DNA of 64,000 nucleotides from Agrostemma githago (GCA_958450325.1 OY288246.1:42275619-42339618), one strand, 5' to 3'. Numbered from the stretch's first letter, positions 23,832-35,364 are shown. Translations and numbers: made by a program. Notes: generated by a model from the letters alone, not told the origin.

Positions 23832-23841
23832 TGGCGACTCC
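23832..23841 (+). other. E1 primer-binding-site-like motif
   Basis: TGGCGACTCC, the start of the binding site used by Ogre/Tat elements (tRNA-Arg in my recollection); the rest of the site is not preserved. The same 10-mer occurs at 21,008, inside the region before the purine tract. Confidence 0.4.
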
Positions 23842-24202
23842 AACTTTGATTTAAATTTTGACCCGAAAACAATCTTACCACGAGATTCATTCGCTTACCC
23901 AAACCACGCGCGTGGCCACGTCGGGGTGGACCTATTTCACGTCCACAAGGTCCGTCTAGACACTCGAGTCCAAATTCTAGGTAAATCTCACATGGTCCTC
24001 CCTTCGAACAGGACTTGGCCCACATGGCCAAATCCTAAGGGTGTCATACCACCCATTTGTCACCCCCGTCTAGTCGTCCCTTTCGAGTCGTTTCCCTCGT
24101 TCCATTTTTCTTTGCTCGGGATGTTTTGATTCCAAAATCTGGGCCCAAGGTTTCATATTACGTGGTATTCTTCCAGACAAGCCACCTTCAACTAGGCTCA
24201 AA

Positions 24203-24431
24203 ATGGAACAACCTATGGGTGAATTAAAGACCATGATGGAAACCATGGTCAACAAGCAAACTGAGGTCGAAGGTCAACTGGTAGCCATAAGAGCCGATCA
24301 AGCAGCTACGAATGCTCGTCTGGCTGCTAAAGAGCAAGGGAATCCTAACTTTGGGTTTGCAGACACTGGATCCATGGCTGAACTGATCAGCGCGGTGCGC
24401 CGGTTAAAGGAACAGGTCCATCTGTCCGGGG
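24203..24431 (+). pseudogene. E1 gag N-terminal fragment
   Basis: MEQPMGELKTMMETMVNKQT followed by a helical EGQLVAIRADQAATNARLAA segment, the usual N-terminal coiled part of Tat/Ogre-type gag. The frame is cut at 24,431 by element D; later residues of the ORF are LTR sequence. It lies about 360 bp beyond the primer-site motif, a normal leader length. Confidence 0.6.
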
Positions 24432-26078
24432 TGATGGTGGGATTTGTCGTGGATCCCACCGATCAATATTTAACCGACTATTCCTAGTGGGTAGCTAGGG
24501 TAAGTAGGGTCGATATCCACGGAGACGGTATTGTAAGGTCTAGACTAGGTCGGCCTAAAAACGAGACTAAGCCACAAACAAACACAAAGAAATGCTAATT
24601 GACGAATTATGATGGGAGAAGAGGAGTGAACAAGACTAATAACAAATTAGCTATAACAAGGCTAAATGAAATAACTAAACACAAACTAAACAATGAACTA
24701 GAGAAATGATGACTAACTAAGAAGATGAAATCAAATATGAAAAGAAGTGGGTTAGGTCGGGTTCATAAGTGTAGTAGGATAATTGGGGTGGTCAAGGGTG
24801 TAGGTGTCTCCTAATTGCTAGAGTCGGTCCGGGTTCTCGCTACTTAGACCGATGTCAAGGTGGGTTCGCGCTCTCGCGTCTAAACCCTAGTCCACATTCT
24901 TATGTCTAAGACTATTCTCAACATAATCACATACTAGACAAACAATGAGTAGAGGAAGACTAGCATGAGAAGCATGACCACTACAACTCAAACAAGCATT
25001 TCAACAAACACATAGTGTGCCCAATATGTGACTAACAACAAAGATTCACCCTTTACCCCTAATCAAACCCTAATCACCCATATTCTACCTTTAATCCCCC
25101 TACTAACCCACAAGGAGACTACTCACTCATTATCAAACTAACTATAACAACAATAAGAGAAAACAACATCATAAACCAAACATCCATAATGAAGAACAAG
25201 AACAATAACAATAACAATATAAAAAAGATTCAAACTTGATTAAATAACAAAGAACAAGAGTAGAGAGGATTATACCAACAACAAGATGATGAAAAAGATG
25301 TAAACTTGCATAAATAAGAAACCCAAATCAACTCCAAGGTTGTCAAGTTTGGATGAATCTTCAAGTATCCTCTTAATACAAGACTAACTAAACTAGATTA
25401 ACAAAGATTAACTAAGGATTAAAGGAAGATTAATCTAAAAGGATGAACTCTAAATCTAGGGTTTTATCTTGTAGAGAGGCTTAAGAGAGTCTAATGTAAG
25501 GTAGTGTTCATAAACAATACAAGAGGGAAGTATTTATAAGGTTACAAGAATGAGGGAGGACGAATTAAAGGTCACGCGCAGCAGCACCATGGTCCCGATC
25601 GGGACGGGATTGGTCCCGACCGGGATGGTCTGATCCCGACCGGGATGGGTCGGTCCCGACCGGGATGGGTCCAAAACAGCAGCTATGCAAAATGCGCACC
25701 TCATCACGGACGGGATGAGGCCATACCCGTCAGGGATGAGTCTTGTAGGCCTCCAATATGATCTTTAAGGTTCCTCCTTGCTTCACATGGACTTCTCATC
25801 GACTCTCGGGTCTCGGGATCGAGTCTAAGGGGCTCGGGACCGGGTCCCAAGGTCTCGGGGTCGAATCCAAGGCATCGAGTGATCGTTCCTCCGCTTCGTT
25901 GGCTCCGAAAAGTGTATGTATTGAGTCGGAATCGCTCCAACTCTTCATGAATGGTCTCGGGAACCTGAAACGAGCTAGAGGAAGCATAAGTAGCCCGTGA
26001 ACCGCTCCCAAGGAGCGATTCCGCAAGGAAAATGGGACCAAAACACAGCAAAATAGGCACTACAAACTACACTTATCA
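24432..26078 (-). mobile_element. Element D 3' LTR (1,647 bp)
   Basis: Minus strand TGATAAGTGTAG at 26,078 to ...CCCACCATCA at 24,432. The word cluster (CCCGACCGGGA, 25,590-25,735) comes before TATTTATA (25,531-25,538) in the transcription direction. The purine tract GTGTGGGGGAGT-like abuts at 26,079. The insertion is in the E1 gag; the left flank is CGGGG. The same family gave the solo LTR at 37,920-39,547. Confidence 0.88.
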
Positions 26079-26096
26079 ACTCCCCCACAATTAACC

Positions 26097-26116
26097 CTTA
26101 CTCGCCCTCGAGTAAG
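26097..26116 (-). promoter_or_regulatory. Element D terminal AGGG hairpin
   Basis: Perfect 8-bp stem CTTACTCG / CGAGTAAG with loop AGGG, then GGTTAATTGTGGGGGAGT to the LTR. Confidence 0.75.
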
Positions 26117-27846
26117 CACAAACTAACTACTAAACTAGCCGAGTAGGTATTAGCGCACCCTACGCCCTTTCAACTCACGCGAGTACACTTAGAGGGAAAA
26201 GTGCACTCCGCAAGGCAAGTGAGGTCTTGCGACAAAAGTGTGGATGCAACCGGACACAAAAACACACAAACATACAAACAACACACAAAAGGTTGCACCC
26301 AAAGAGAAACAAATACCGCTTCCCTCTAAAAAGCGGTGAAAGAAGCACCGGTTTAGGACTCAAGGCAAGTGACAACGTTCCCAAGCTAGCAGTACAAACC
26401 AAAATGGACTAAACCCTAATAGTATGACGACAAAGCAATAAAAACGTTGGTAACTTACCTCGGTTCCTCCTAACCTTCTAAGAACGTACCACGGGACGAT
26501 CGGCGGGATGGAAAAAGGATGAACCACCGTTTTAGTCGACACTGTAGGTAAGTGAGACCCGCCCCCTTTAGCAATGAGCCAAGAGGGTCGTCCCATGACC
26601 GAAACCGCCTAACTAGTCCAAGTAAAAAGGTGGAAATAATTGCAAAGTGAGGGAAGGCCGACCTTTGCCGCTATCATCCTTCCTAGGGACTCGGTCCTTT
26701 GGTAGGCTCTTCACGGCAAAAGTAGGAAAAAGGCTTATTTTTGTGGGGTTAGAATCTTTTTGTGAGACGATTTTCTTTTGGCATTTTCTCTTTTCTTTTA
26801 CATTTTTGCTTTGTTTGTTGCCATGCCATTTCTTTTTCTTTTTTTCTATTTTCTTTTTGGCTTTTGTGCCTTTTCTTTTTCTTCATTCTTTTCTTTCTTT
26901 CATTTTCTTTCTTTTTCTTTTCTTTGCCCTTTTTGGCTTGATTTGATTAATAGGCATTTCTTGGCAATTGAGAAAGAGAGACTTCAACGAATTGCAAGTT
27001 ATTGTGTGGATATGTGTAGGAGGTAGGGTAATGGGTGAGTCGGGACGGCGCCTTCCCTTCAAACCCACAAAAAAGGGGAGAACTTGGACTAGTCGAGCAA
27101 ATTTCAAACATGGTCACCTAGGGGACGGGGCTCGGCAACCAAGGCCTTTTCACACCGTGGGTGGTCATAATGGTCAAAATGCAAATCCCGTAGTAAATCC
27201 CTAGTAAGCTAGGTGGACTCAAGGTAAAGGACCAACGAATTCATTGATTTAGGGTCATTCTACTAGACTAAAGCCCAAGACTCGATTTATACCACTAGGA
27301 AGGGAAAGTAAACACTCGCACACTAGCCTCTAAACCGGGTTTTCGAAAACCTTTTCACACATAAGACACAACTACACACACAAAACAAAGACACGACAAA
27401 GAACGGAAAAAAAAAGAAGCAAAAGGCCACAAAACAAAAACAAAACAAAACAAACACATAAGCAACACAAACACCACCCCAAGCTTCCAAACAAGCCACC
27501 AAATCAACCACAAGCATTACAAAGCTCCACCCGAGCATACCACATCACAAACCTTCTCCAAAGTTCATAAGGGGTAAAGAGGAAAAAGGGATAAAGGCGT
27601 TACCGGATGTCTTGAGAGCTTTCCAAAGTTAGCGGCGATTAGGCGACCTAAGAGGAGAAAGGGAGGCAAAACACGCACAACAAAACACATATACGATACA
27701 ACGACATAAAAAAGGAAAACACACAAAAGGAAAATCTTTTTGATTTTTGTGAAAAAATTTCAAATTTTTAGGATTTTTAAAGATTTTTAGAAAAACTACG
27801 AAAATAAAACTAACTACGATAGAATATCGCTCCCCCACACTTAAGC
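26117..27846 (-). other. Element D 3' non-coding region
   Basis: 1.7 kb without a credible gene. It is closely similar to B's region (8,632-10,357) and also has the T-rich tract (26,800-26,940) and GGGTTTTCGAAAACC (27,338-27,352). ORFs here are low-complexity artefacts. Confidence 0.7.
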
Positions 27847-27867
27847 CGAGCAATGTCCTCATGCTCG
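27829..27867 (-). promoter_or_regulatory. Element D internal AGGA hairpin and purine tract
   Basis: CGAGCATG, loop AGGA, CATTGCTCG (27,867-27,847), then GGCTTAAGTGTGGGGGAGCG. Nearly identical to the B copy. Confidence 0.7.
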
Positions 27868-27969
27868 ACCGTAGTGCATGGCAGCACAAAAGAAAAGAAA
27901 AGAAACTACGAAAATAAAGCTAAAAATCAAAAATAAAGTGGAGAAAATGGTAGAATGTGTCCGGCCAGG

Positions 27970-28188
27970 GTGTAGTCAAGTCACCATGGGCCGAAACAAG
28001 AAAAGATATGGATGGGGGAAGAAATAAAAAGAAAGAAATAAAAGGGAATGGGAGGGGACGACTAGGTGTAATCAAGTCACCTAGCCCGGATTCCGCCCAA
28101 ATCCGACTAATTCCTACAAAAGGGGTGAAAATCTTGTAAAATTTGGACTTTTCGATTGACTCTCGACGTAGTCACGTCATCGAGAGTC
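27970..28188 (-). other. Three hairpins with TARTCAMGT loop, element D
   Basis: Copies near 27,970-27,990, at 28,062-28,084 (perfect 7-bp stem CTAGGTG/CACCTAG) and 28,158-28,188 (11-bp stem GACTCTCGA.G/C.TCGAGAGTC with one G-U pair on the coding strand). Position and order match element B. Confidence 0.6.
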
Positions 28189-28539
28189 GGGAGCAACCAT
28201 ACTAAGGCCTCGAAGGCCACCATGACACGAAAGTGTATAAGGGGAAGGGAATAAACAAATGAAGACAAGCTATAAAAGACGGAAAAGAAAGGATAGTTGC
28301 CGTACCATGCGGTTAGCAACTCACTCGCTCCATCGTCTCATAAATCAATATCGGCATGTAGCCAGTTGTCGTCATTGTTATTCCTTCCCAATCGCGATAC
28401 GGCTCCATGGTTGGGGCACAAAGGTAAACTGAGGTGGGTTTTGATGTGAAAGTCGGTGTAAAGTGAAGAGAAAGTGAGGTGAAAATGTGTATATGAGGTG
28501 TAGGGGTCATATTATGAGAGTAAGGACATGTAGGGAGGT

Positions 28540-28820
28540 TGGGAGGGGGTATAAAGTGGTAGGGTGGACTCAAACGATGAAGAAAAGGCCAAAGGAGGAA
28601 CAAGGGGTCCATCCCGGTCGGGATGGGTGGTCCCGGTCGGGAAGACCGTCTCGTCCCGGTCGGGAAGCCTTCGTCCCGGTTGGGAAGCCTTCGTCCCGGT
28701 CGGGATGGCACTCCAGTAGACCCATCTTTTGTCACACTCATCCCGGACGGGATGACACCCTTTCCGGTCGGGATGACTCATCCTTCCCGGTCGGGATGAC
28801 CTCTTCTCGGCCGGGAAGAG
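28540..28820 (-). promoter_or_regulatory. Element D internal word cluster and TATA-like site
   Basis: About eight CCCGGTCGGGA words (28,608-28,818), then on the coding strand a pyrimidine-rich stretch and CCACTTTATACCCCCTCCC (about 28,560-28,540). A leader of roughly 150 bases ends in CCAACCATGG and a 31-codon ORF at about 28,408-28,313 (MEPYRDWEGITMTTTGYMPI). This is where A and C2 have the ORF1-like gene, so the small ORF may be its vestige. Confidence 0.5.
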
Positions 28821-29103
28821 TCTCCTAACCCTCTATAGCCCCCAAAAGCTCGTTCCAAGCTTCAAAAACCGACTCCCCTTCACATGATCCAAGCTTAAAC
28901 AATGACCACTCTTCCCTAAGAATCACCTTCACTTGACCTATCAAACAAAGCTCATACACACATCAAATTCTCTCCCTCACATCGCTCATCAACAATCCAA
29001 ATAATCAAGAATTCCACGAAACTAAAAGAGATTACAAGAGAAAGAGATATATACAAAGAGACGGTTCTTGTGGAACTCCGTCAAACCAAGGATGGTGCAT
29101 TCT

Positions 29104-31345
29104 TCAATCTTTTTCAACAATACTACAACCCATTCCATCTTCATCAAGGGTACGAAGAAACAAGTCGAAGGCCCTAGCAAAGTCTTCAATCAAGCTAGTA
29201 ATATAAGCATCCAAATACCAAGGCTCTTCATGACCTTGTCTTGACGTTCCCGGGGCGTCCCGATCTTGTAGGTTCAATGGCTTGAACTTATACTTTTGAT
29301 CCTTCGGGATATACCCAAACGTCCATCGATCCTCATGTGGCCCCAAGGGAGGCTCATCTTTCTTCTTACCTTTCAACTCGTCATCAAACCCATGATATGG
29401 GCGCTCATCCTCTCCAATTTCGGAGTCATCATCCTCAAGTTCACAAGAGTTCTTCTTCAAGCTTTGTCCCGACTCTCCCCCTAGATCAATGTCTTTCGTG
29501 GCGTGGATCATTTTGCAAGACTCATCATTAGTAGGCGAAGTGTTGCCTTGGAGGTCAAACACTAGCTTCTCTTCGCCTAACTCGAAGGTGATCCTACCAT
29601 TCTTCACATCGATCATAGCACCGGCGGTGTGTAGAAATGGGCGCCCAAGGATAATGGGAGTGTTGGCATCTTCCGGCATATTGAGCACGATGAAATCGAC
29701 CGGAACGAAGAACTTCCCGATCCGTACCGGCACGTCCTCTAGCATCCCCAATGGTCGGTTGAATGAACTATCGGCCATTTGGAGTGTAATGGAAGTACTT
29801 TTAAGCTTCTTCATCCCAAGTCGGCAACAAATAGAATAAGGAATGATGCTCACACTCGCACCCAAATCACATAATGCCCTCTCGATCTTGTAGTTGCCTA
29901 TGGTGCAAGGGATCGAGAAACTACCCGGATCTTTCAACTTTGGAAGGGTGGAACCTTGAATAAGCTCGCTCACCACCCTTGTGAACGCAATAGTCTCTTC
30001 CTTGTCGATAGATCTCTTCCTAGCTAGGATTTCTCGCATGAATCTTCCATATGCCGAGATTTGGGTAAGTAGCTCGGTAAATGGGACACTCACATCCAAC
30101 TTCTTCACAATATTAAGGAACTTGTCATATTGGCTATCCACCTTGGTCTTCATTTGCCTTGTTGGGAAAGGCAACTTGATTTGGATCTTGTTTTGCTTAA
30201 TAGGGGTGGACTCTTCAAATGACACTTTCCTTTTACCCTTGTCTTTTCCTTGAAGTGGGGGAAGCTTGTCTTCTTGGGGTTTCTCAATCTCCCATAAGAC
30301 TTGCTCCTCCATTGGATCTTCCTTGCTTGAGTTTTCTTGAATCGGAGGCACAACTTCTCTTGTTGGTTCTTGCTCATTCGGGGGCGGGGGAGGGTTATAA
30401 GATGAACCACTCCTTATAGTAATAGCATTCACATGCTCGAATTTTGCCATTTCGCCTTGAGGAGGTAGTTGCCCCCTTTGTCTTGAAGAACTTCCCGATG
30501 CAAGTTGAGATATTTGAGTCTCAAGCATCTTCATATGAGTTCTTGTTTCCTTGTTCTCATTTAAGATTTGGGCTATGATCTCTTGTTGTGATCTTTGCGT
30601 CTCCAATTGACTCCTTTGCATTTCTTGAGTACTCCTTTGCATATCCATCATTTGCTTTTGCATGTTGAAATCTCGAGGTGGAGATTGTGGATTGTGCGGA
30701 GTATCGGTGATGGCTAATGGAATGCTATAGTCATGAGTAGGAGATCGACTCCTAGGCTTGCTTTGTTGTTGTTGACTTTGAGTTGCTTGTTGTTGCCGGT
30801 TCCCTTGGAACTCATGAGAATTGCCTTGATTATTGCCATGGTTGTAATTTTGTTGTCCTTGGAAGTTTTGGTTTCCTTGAAAACTACCTTGATTGAAGTT
30901 CCCTTGTTGGAACCCTTGATTGTTGTTGTGGAAGGTACCTTGGTTATTTTGCTTGAAATTGTTGAAGGGCCTTGGGTTACCCACATAACCTTGATAACCT
31001 TGATTGTTGTCCCTTAAGGGAGGTGGAACATAGGGACGAGGTTGCATAGCTTGTTGTTGAGGGACTTGATTGGAAGCTTGGTATTGGTTGGAATAGGAGG
31101 CACCTTGCTTGAATGCTTGAAAGGCGTTCACTTGCTCAATACTTCCTTGACAATGCATATGATCATGACCAACGACTCCACAAGTATAACACATCCCATA
31201 ATAAGGCAAAGGAGGTGCCAATCCTAAAGCATTCACTTCTTGAATTGAGTGTTGGTTGGAGGAACTAATGCTTTGAACTTGAGTGAGGTGGCCTTGGAGC
31301 TTCTTGTCAATAGTCTCCATGTGTGTTTTCAATTGAGCTCCAAGG
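29104..31345 (-). CDS. Element D gag-protease polyprotein, 5'-truncated
   Basis: Uninterrupted frame of about 747 residues of D. In order: zinc knuckle CYTCGVVGHDHMHC (CX2CX4HX4C), an N/Q-rich linker (FQQGNFNQGSFQGNQNFQ), an M/Q helical stretch, and a retropepsin with ERALCDLGASVSIIPYSICC and PIILGRPFLHTAGAMIDVKN. The end is an acidic tail with no reverse transcriptase. The capsid part is missing because the frame is cut at the palindrome edge. The longer 836-codon ORF that starts at 31,614 reads about 89 lysine-rich codons of antisense C sequence first, so its apparent N-terminus is a junction artefact. The protease catalytic motif is intact. Confidence 0.85.
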
Positions 31346-31541
31346 TCGATTTTTCCTTTTATTTTCTCTTCTTTTTCTTCATTTTTCATTTTCACTTCTT
31401 TTCTTTTTATTCTCTTCATTTTCAAAAAATCCAAAAACATTTGAAAAATCAAAAATCCAAAAACATTTGAAAAATCATAAAAACTCAAAAAGATTTTTCG
31501 TTCTTTTCTCTTTTTCTTCTTTTTCGATTCTTCCACTATTC

Positions 31542-31580
31542 GTGCATTGAGGACAATGCACAGTTTTAGTGTGGGGGAGG
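31542..31580 (+). promoter_or_regulatory. C-type internal AGGA hairpin and purine tract (left arm)
   Basis: Perfect 8-bp stem GTGCATTG/CAATGCAC, loop AGGA, followed by AGTTTTAGTGTGGGGGAGG. Confidence 0.75.
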
Positions 31581-33231
31581 GATCTACTATCATTTTCTTC
31601 ATTTTCTTTTTCATTTTTTCCTTTTAAAACCAAAAACCCAAAAAAAAAAATAATCTTTTTTCTTTTTTCTTCTTCTTTTCATTTTAGTTTTCTTTTCTTC
31701 TATTTTCGTTTTTGTGTCACTTGTATTATCTTGCATTCTCCTTCTTATAGGTACACCACCAGCCATTTAGCATGGATACGTAAGGTAGCAAAAATGAAAT
31801 GAAGACCGCGCGGTAATATCTTCTACCTTTGTTTTATCCTTTTCTCTTATGCATGGGAGTTTGGGCGTATATGCTATTTGGAGGTTCACTTGGTGAACAT
31901 TTTGGAATTGGTGGTTGTGGATTGTGTTGACTTGATGGAGTTTGGAGTGCTTGACTATACCTGTATATTTGTTTTGTTTTCTTGTGTTTTTGTCATTTTT
32001 GTGTTCTTTTTATTTTGTGTATAACTTGTCTAGGTAAAGTTTTCGAAAACCCAATTTTAAGTTTAGGTCGAGTGTTTATTACTCCCTTGTTTGTAACCCT
32101 TTTTGATTTTTGGACATTTTTCTAGTAGAATGACCTTGAACCAATTTTTGCATTGTATTTTTACCATAAGTCCATCTTTTCTACTAGGAGTCTACATCGG
32201 GATTTGCATTTGACCACCTTGACCACCCATGGAGTGATAAGGCCTTGGTTACCGTTCCCCGTTCTCTTAGGTGACCTTACTTGAGAAGCCATTTCTTTAG
32301 TCCGAATTTCCATCCTTTTATGGGTTCGGAGGGGGTACACACCCGACTAGCCTATTTTTCTACCATTCACCCATTTCCACAAATAAATTTGCAAAAATGT
32401 GCTTTACCTTGATCTCAAATATACCATCTAGCCAATTATGGGCTATTCAAAGCAAGAAAAAGCGAAAAATGAAAAAGAAAGGGCATGCATATAAAAAAAA
32501 AGCCCTCGATCGAAATAATGGGGAAAGAAAAACCGAAAAGAAAATCAAAATCTAAAAAATCGTTCCCAAACCCAAATAATCTCTTGGTTGACTTATTGCC
32601 GTGAAATGCCTACTAGAGGACCGAGTCCCGAGGAAGGAAAATAGCGGTAATTTGGCAATCCTTACCATTTTGCAAACACTTATCCATCTTTTTGGTCTAA
32701 TTGGCTTTCTCGAGTTTGGAACGACCCTCTAGGCTTAGCTTAGGAGACGACATAACACTTACCTACAATGCTTACTAACTCCATGGTTCTCACTTATCCA
32801 CTCCATTTATCGTCCCGTTGTAGGCATCTCTAGTGGAATTAGAAGGACCTTGGTAAATTTTCAATGTTTTTATTGTTTGATTGTCATCCTATTAGAATCT
32901 TGTCCTTGTCAATTTGTGTTACTAACTTGTTAGTGTTCTCGCTTGTCTTAAGCTCAAATCGGTGCTTTCTCCGCCGTTTCGATGAGGGATTCGGGGATTT
33001 ATTTTCTCTTTAGTTGCGACTATCTTTTTGTCTTTCTTGTTTTATGTGTTTGTGTGTGTGTGTTAGTCGCAACCTCAATTTTGACCAAGACCCAACTTGC
33101 CTTTCATGGAGGTACTCTACCTCATAAGTATTTCGATGTGAGTTGAAGGGACGGAGCGGGCCCGTTAATCGCCTCGTATCGGCTTAGCATAGTCTAGCTT
33201 AGTAGTAGTAGCTATTTTCTTTTTTGGGTCT
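31562..33231 (+). other. C-type 3' non-coding region (left arm)
   Basis: No credible gene. It shares islands with B and D, for example GGACCGAGTCCCGAGGAAGG, GTTTTCGAAAACCC (32,039-32,052) and the purine-rich tract at 32,457-32,490, at lower identity than B and D share with each other. The mirror copy is 51,116-52,785. Confidence 0.65.
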
Positions 33232-33271
33232 TTGCTCGAGGACGAGCAACGGTTTAGTGTGGGGGAATTTT
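33232..33271 (+). promoter_or_regulatory. C-type terminal AGGA hairpin and polypurine tract (left arm)
   Basis: Stem TTGCTCG/CGAGCAA, loop AGGA (33,232-33,249), then CGGTTTAGTGTGGGGGAATT up to the LTR start at 33,272. Confidence 0.75.
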
Positions 33272-33878
33272 TGTGTGCCAAATTTGGACAGTTTTTCCTC
33301 CCATTTAGACCTGTTTTTCCTCCGTTTTGCGAGATTAAAGTGCGATTATTGCCGTATTTTGAGTAATTCTCGCGTTAGTGTCTATCTTTTGCATTTTACG
33401 TGTTTTTGGTAGTTTTCTGTCTATTTTGATAGGATTTTCGACCAAAAACGTGTCTGAGCTTCTACAAGCATGAGAGAGATACGGTCCAAAGAGAAAAGCA
33501 CACAACTGAAAGTTCGAGTAATGCAATTGATCGACAAAGAAAGAGACCGGAAAAGAGGCAGAGTATCACTGGGTGAAATTTCACCCGATGAGTCATCACC
33601 GGGCGAAATTTCACCCGACGACATTTTCCACCTCCCGAAGATTTTCGTGGACGCTCACCACCGGGCGAAACGACCGGGCAAAATTTCACCCGATGGAGAA
33701 AAGCGCCAAAAATCGCGAAAAGAGAAGAAAATCTCGCCGGGTGAAATTTCACCCGGTGGAGTCAACTCGTTAACCGCAGGTTGAAGTTTTGCCCCATGAA
33801 GATGAAAAAGGGTGAAGGTCTAGCTTAAAGAAGAGGAATTGGATTATGGGCTTAAGATTGTGTGACCCATTAAGACTA

Positions 33879-33929
<51 letters not shown>

Positions 33930-34072
33930 ACATAGGATTTTGTGCCTTGGGTGTGTCCTAATTGTGCCTCCTTAGATTAGAGTAGTATAGGAGATCTCCC
34001 TAGTAGTAGTAGTAGTTGTAGTAAGCTTCCTTAGCAAAAATCTCCATAAACTTAGTAGATCTTATTAGTATT
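33272..34072 (+). mobile_element. C-type 3' LTR, truncated (left arm)
   Basis: Starts TGTGTGCCAAATTTGG and matches the C2 5' LTR (58,818-60,597, opposite strand) until TTATTAGTATT at 34,072, where unrelated sequence begins. It holds the C word cluster (CACCGGGCGAAA and its inverse, 33,572-33,765) and the promoter TA run. About 1 kb of the LTR, the downstream half, is missing. Confidence 0.85.
33880..33926. repeat. TA microsatellite at the C LTR promoter (left arm)
   Basis: 47 bases of alternating TA, against 31 in the right arm (50,437-50,467) and about 13 in the C2 5' LTR (59,979-59,991). It lies where the other LTRs have their TATA box. Confidence 0.9.
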
Positions 34073-34169
34073 GTCGTAGTGCATAATAAAAGGAAGTGCA
34101 AATATGGAAAGTTTTGTTTAGATGACAACCTAGTGACGATTCGACTTCAAAGGCGGATCCTCCTAGCTT

Positions 34170-34280
34170 GACCAGTGACTCCGGCAGAGCCCCGTTACCG
34201 TCTACCCTTCCTGCGGCTACTCTGGCAGAGCTTCGTTACTATGGACCGATTCTGCGGCTAATCCGGCAGAGCTTCGCTAC
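34170..34280. repeat. Short tandem repeat around GGCAGAGCYTCGYTAC (left arm)
   Basis: Three units of about 45 bp alternating TCCGGCAGAGC..GTTAC and CTGCGGCTA. The mirror copy is at 50,083-50,193, with one substitution seen. Confidence 0.75.
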
Positions 34281-34717
34281 TAGATTTGAGCTAGTCGAAC
34301 ACAGGCACCTCGGTATCGAGTGGGGTGCTCGAAGGTGAGGAGTAGCATCGATGTCGCTTTTATCGGAACTACGATCGAGTGGATCGTTTGCCTCGGGTGT
34401 CGGAGTGCGAGCCCTTAGCGAGAGAGTAGAGGGAGAAGAGAAGATGAGAATATGTGTCGAGTTAATGAGGCGAAGGGGGCTATTTATAGGTGTTTTCGGC
34501 CCTCGTCGCCCATATGGACGACTGAGCTGGGGCGCACCAAGACCCAGGCGCCTGGGCTAAGGTGCGGGGAGACTAAGACGTGTGAGGTGGGGCGGTTGGG
34601 TTTTTGAAGATACGATTTTGATACTCTCGGAAAGCCAGTCCTTTTCCTTGTGACCCTTGCCCCACAACTGCGCCGTCTTCCGACCTGTGAAACCTTTGAT
34701 GCATCGGGGAGGGTCGA

Positions 34718-35364
34718 CTAGACCAAGCTATTCTTGCAACCAAACCTGTACAAAATAAGACAAAACATCACACCTCCAAGCCAAAGAAACCACAAAACAA
34801 AGAAAACCAAGCTACAGAAACATTGCGCGAAAAAAAAGAAACACATGTAAAATGATCCTGGAACCTCGGAAAGATGTATCGTGGAGTCGAGCACGAGCAT
34901 TAAGACCTAGAATAAGCTCGCCCAAAATAAGCAAAGAAGGTGATCGTCCGTGTTCCATCCCCATCACCACATCCCAAACTCGAGGGTTACCCCAGCCTTC
35001 ACGCGCCCTCGCATCCTCAAAAAGATGATAAAAAGCCATCGCAACATTAAAAGCGCGTCTACATGCTAAGGCCGAAACATGATGAGAACCAACCTGTGAG
35101 AACGTCTTACAAAGCAACTCTAAGTTAATGCCATCCCTACCAAAATAACCTTTAGCCTCCTCCAATGACTAAAGATCCAAAAAAATGGTAAAATCGCTCC
35201 ACGTAAGCGTCATCCCCTTAAGGCACACAAGGTCGAACCGAGCTCCACCCACCTATAGCATCTATCTCTTCAGGCAAAGGACAAATTTTACCCCCGGGAA
35301 AAAAAAAACATGGCCCTTCGAGTCCGAAAATTTAGAGGATAAGAAGTCATCCTGTATCTTGACT
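34718..35364 (-). pseudogene. Accessory-gene fragment (left arm)
   Basis: Mirror of 49,000-49,645 with an extra A in the run near 34,830, which splits the frame into two ORFs. It is related to 20,023-20,571 through the GG-ICPLPEEIDAIGGW segment. See the right-arm entry. Confidence 0.5.
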
